Assembly (NCBI GenBank): GCA_002633005.1
Contig: NMRA01000465.1
Span: forward strand, 160,472 to 224,471
Source: Phoronis australis
Lineage: Eukaryota; Phoronida; Phoronidae
Reading direction: 5' to 3'
DNA length: 64,000 nt
DNA letters: not shown here
Content: more model-generated notes on this DNA
Databases searched by the model: none
The model's input: the letters and a program-made list of their open reading frames with translations, nothing else
Told to the model about the DNA's origin: nothing
Numbering within the stretch: position 1 is the stretch's first letter

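Noticed and set aside
1-64000. Promoter, signal peptide, transmembrane helix or polyA site of the main gene
   Set aside because: None could be supported; the gene runs off both ends. The AATAAA at 44094 belongs to the LINE on the other strand.

Overview
The window is eukaryotic genomic DNA. It is intron-rich and AT-rich, with short exons of about 100-500 bp bounded by GT/AG, many intronic minisatellites, palindromic and terminal-inverted-repeat elements, a 5'-truncated LINE, a tRNA-derived SINE fragment and one 938-base run of N. No bacterial or viral organisation is visible. The host looks like a marine invertebrate animal; a lancelet or a mollusc would fit the repeat content and cysteine-rich gene style, but the sequence alone does not settle the species.

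Essentially one gene fills the window. It lies on the minus strand and is transcribed from base 64000 towards base 1. I placed 94 coding exons (numbered w1 at the right edge to w94 at the left edge). Every consecutive pair agrees in splice phase, so the exons join into one open frame of about 18,970 bases (about 6,320 codons), with neither start nor stop codon inside the window. The product is a giant, probably secreted or cell-surface, protein built almost wholly of cysteine-rich cassettes resembling the GCC2/GCC3 (ephrin-receptor-like) and TNFR/furin-like families: C-P-x-G-x-Y-C-P-x-G-(S/T), a C-P-x-G-T-(F/Y)-x-N-x-T-G loop that often carries an N-glycosylation sequon, then C-x-x-C-x-x-G-x-Y-C. 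I cannot name the gene or assign it a function.

Layout. Right part (about 54-64 kb, exons w1-w17): the 5'-most visible portion, with compact cassettes (YS-x-G...C-x-x-C-P-x-G-Y-x-C-P) resembling classic GCC2/GCC3 repeats. Middle and left (about 2-54 kb): longer cassettes with the N-x-T-G loop. Here the same ordered set of exon types recurs about every 6-8 kb, at roughly 7.5-9, 15.6-17.2, 21.6-22.9, 28.6-29.4, 35.9-37.3 and 42-43.2 kb, with a degenerate seventh near 2.3-5 kb. This points to tandem duplication of multi-exon blocks.

A second layer of structure is in the introns. At about ten exon edges the splice junction itself has been copied into short tandem repeats (for example near 1.6, 14.7, 20.6, 31.0, 32.9, 33.4, 40.4, 48.6, 54.2 and 63.9 kb), leaving spare donors, acceptors and decaying pseudo-exons. 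At 31.0 kb the copies keep an open frame with three in-frame donors.

Mobile elements include a hAT-like TIR element (394-891), hairpin elements (1317-1428 and 16100-16320), a TIR element containing the assembly gap (25975-27399) and a sense-strand LINE 3' end (about 43230-44113). All lie in introns and none breaks the coding frame. Introns without their own entry are AT-rich and I saw nothing recognisable in them.
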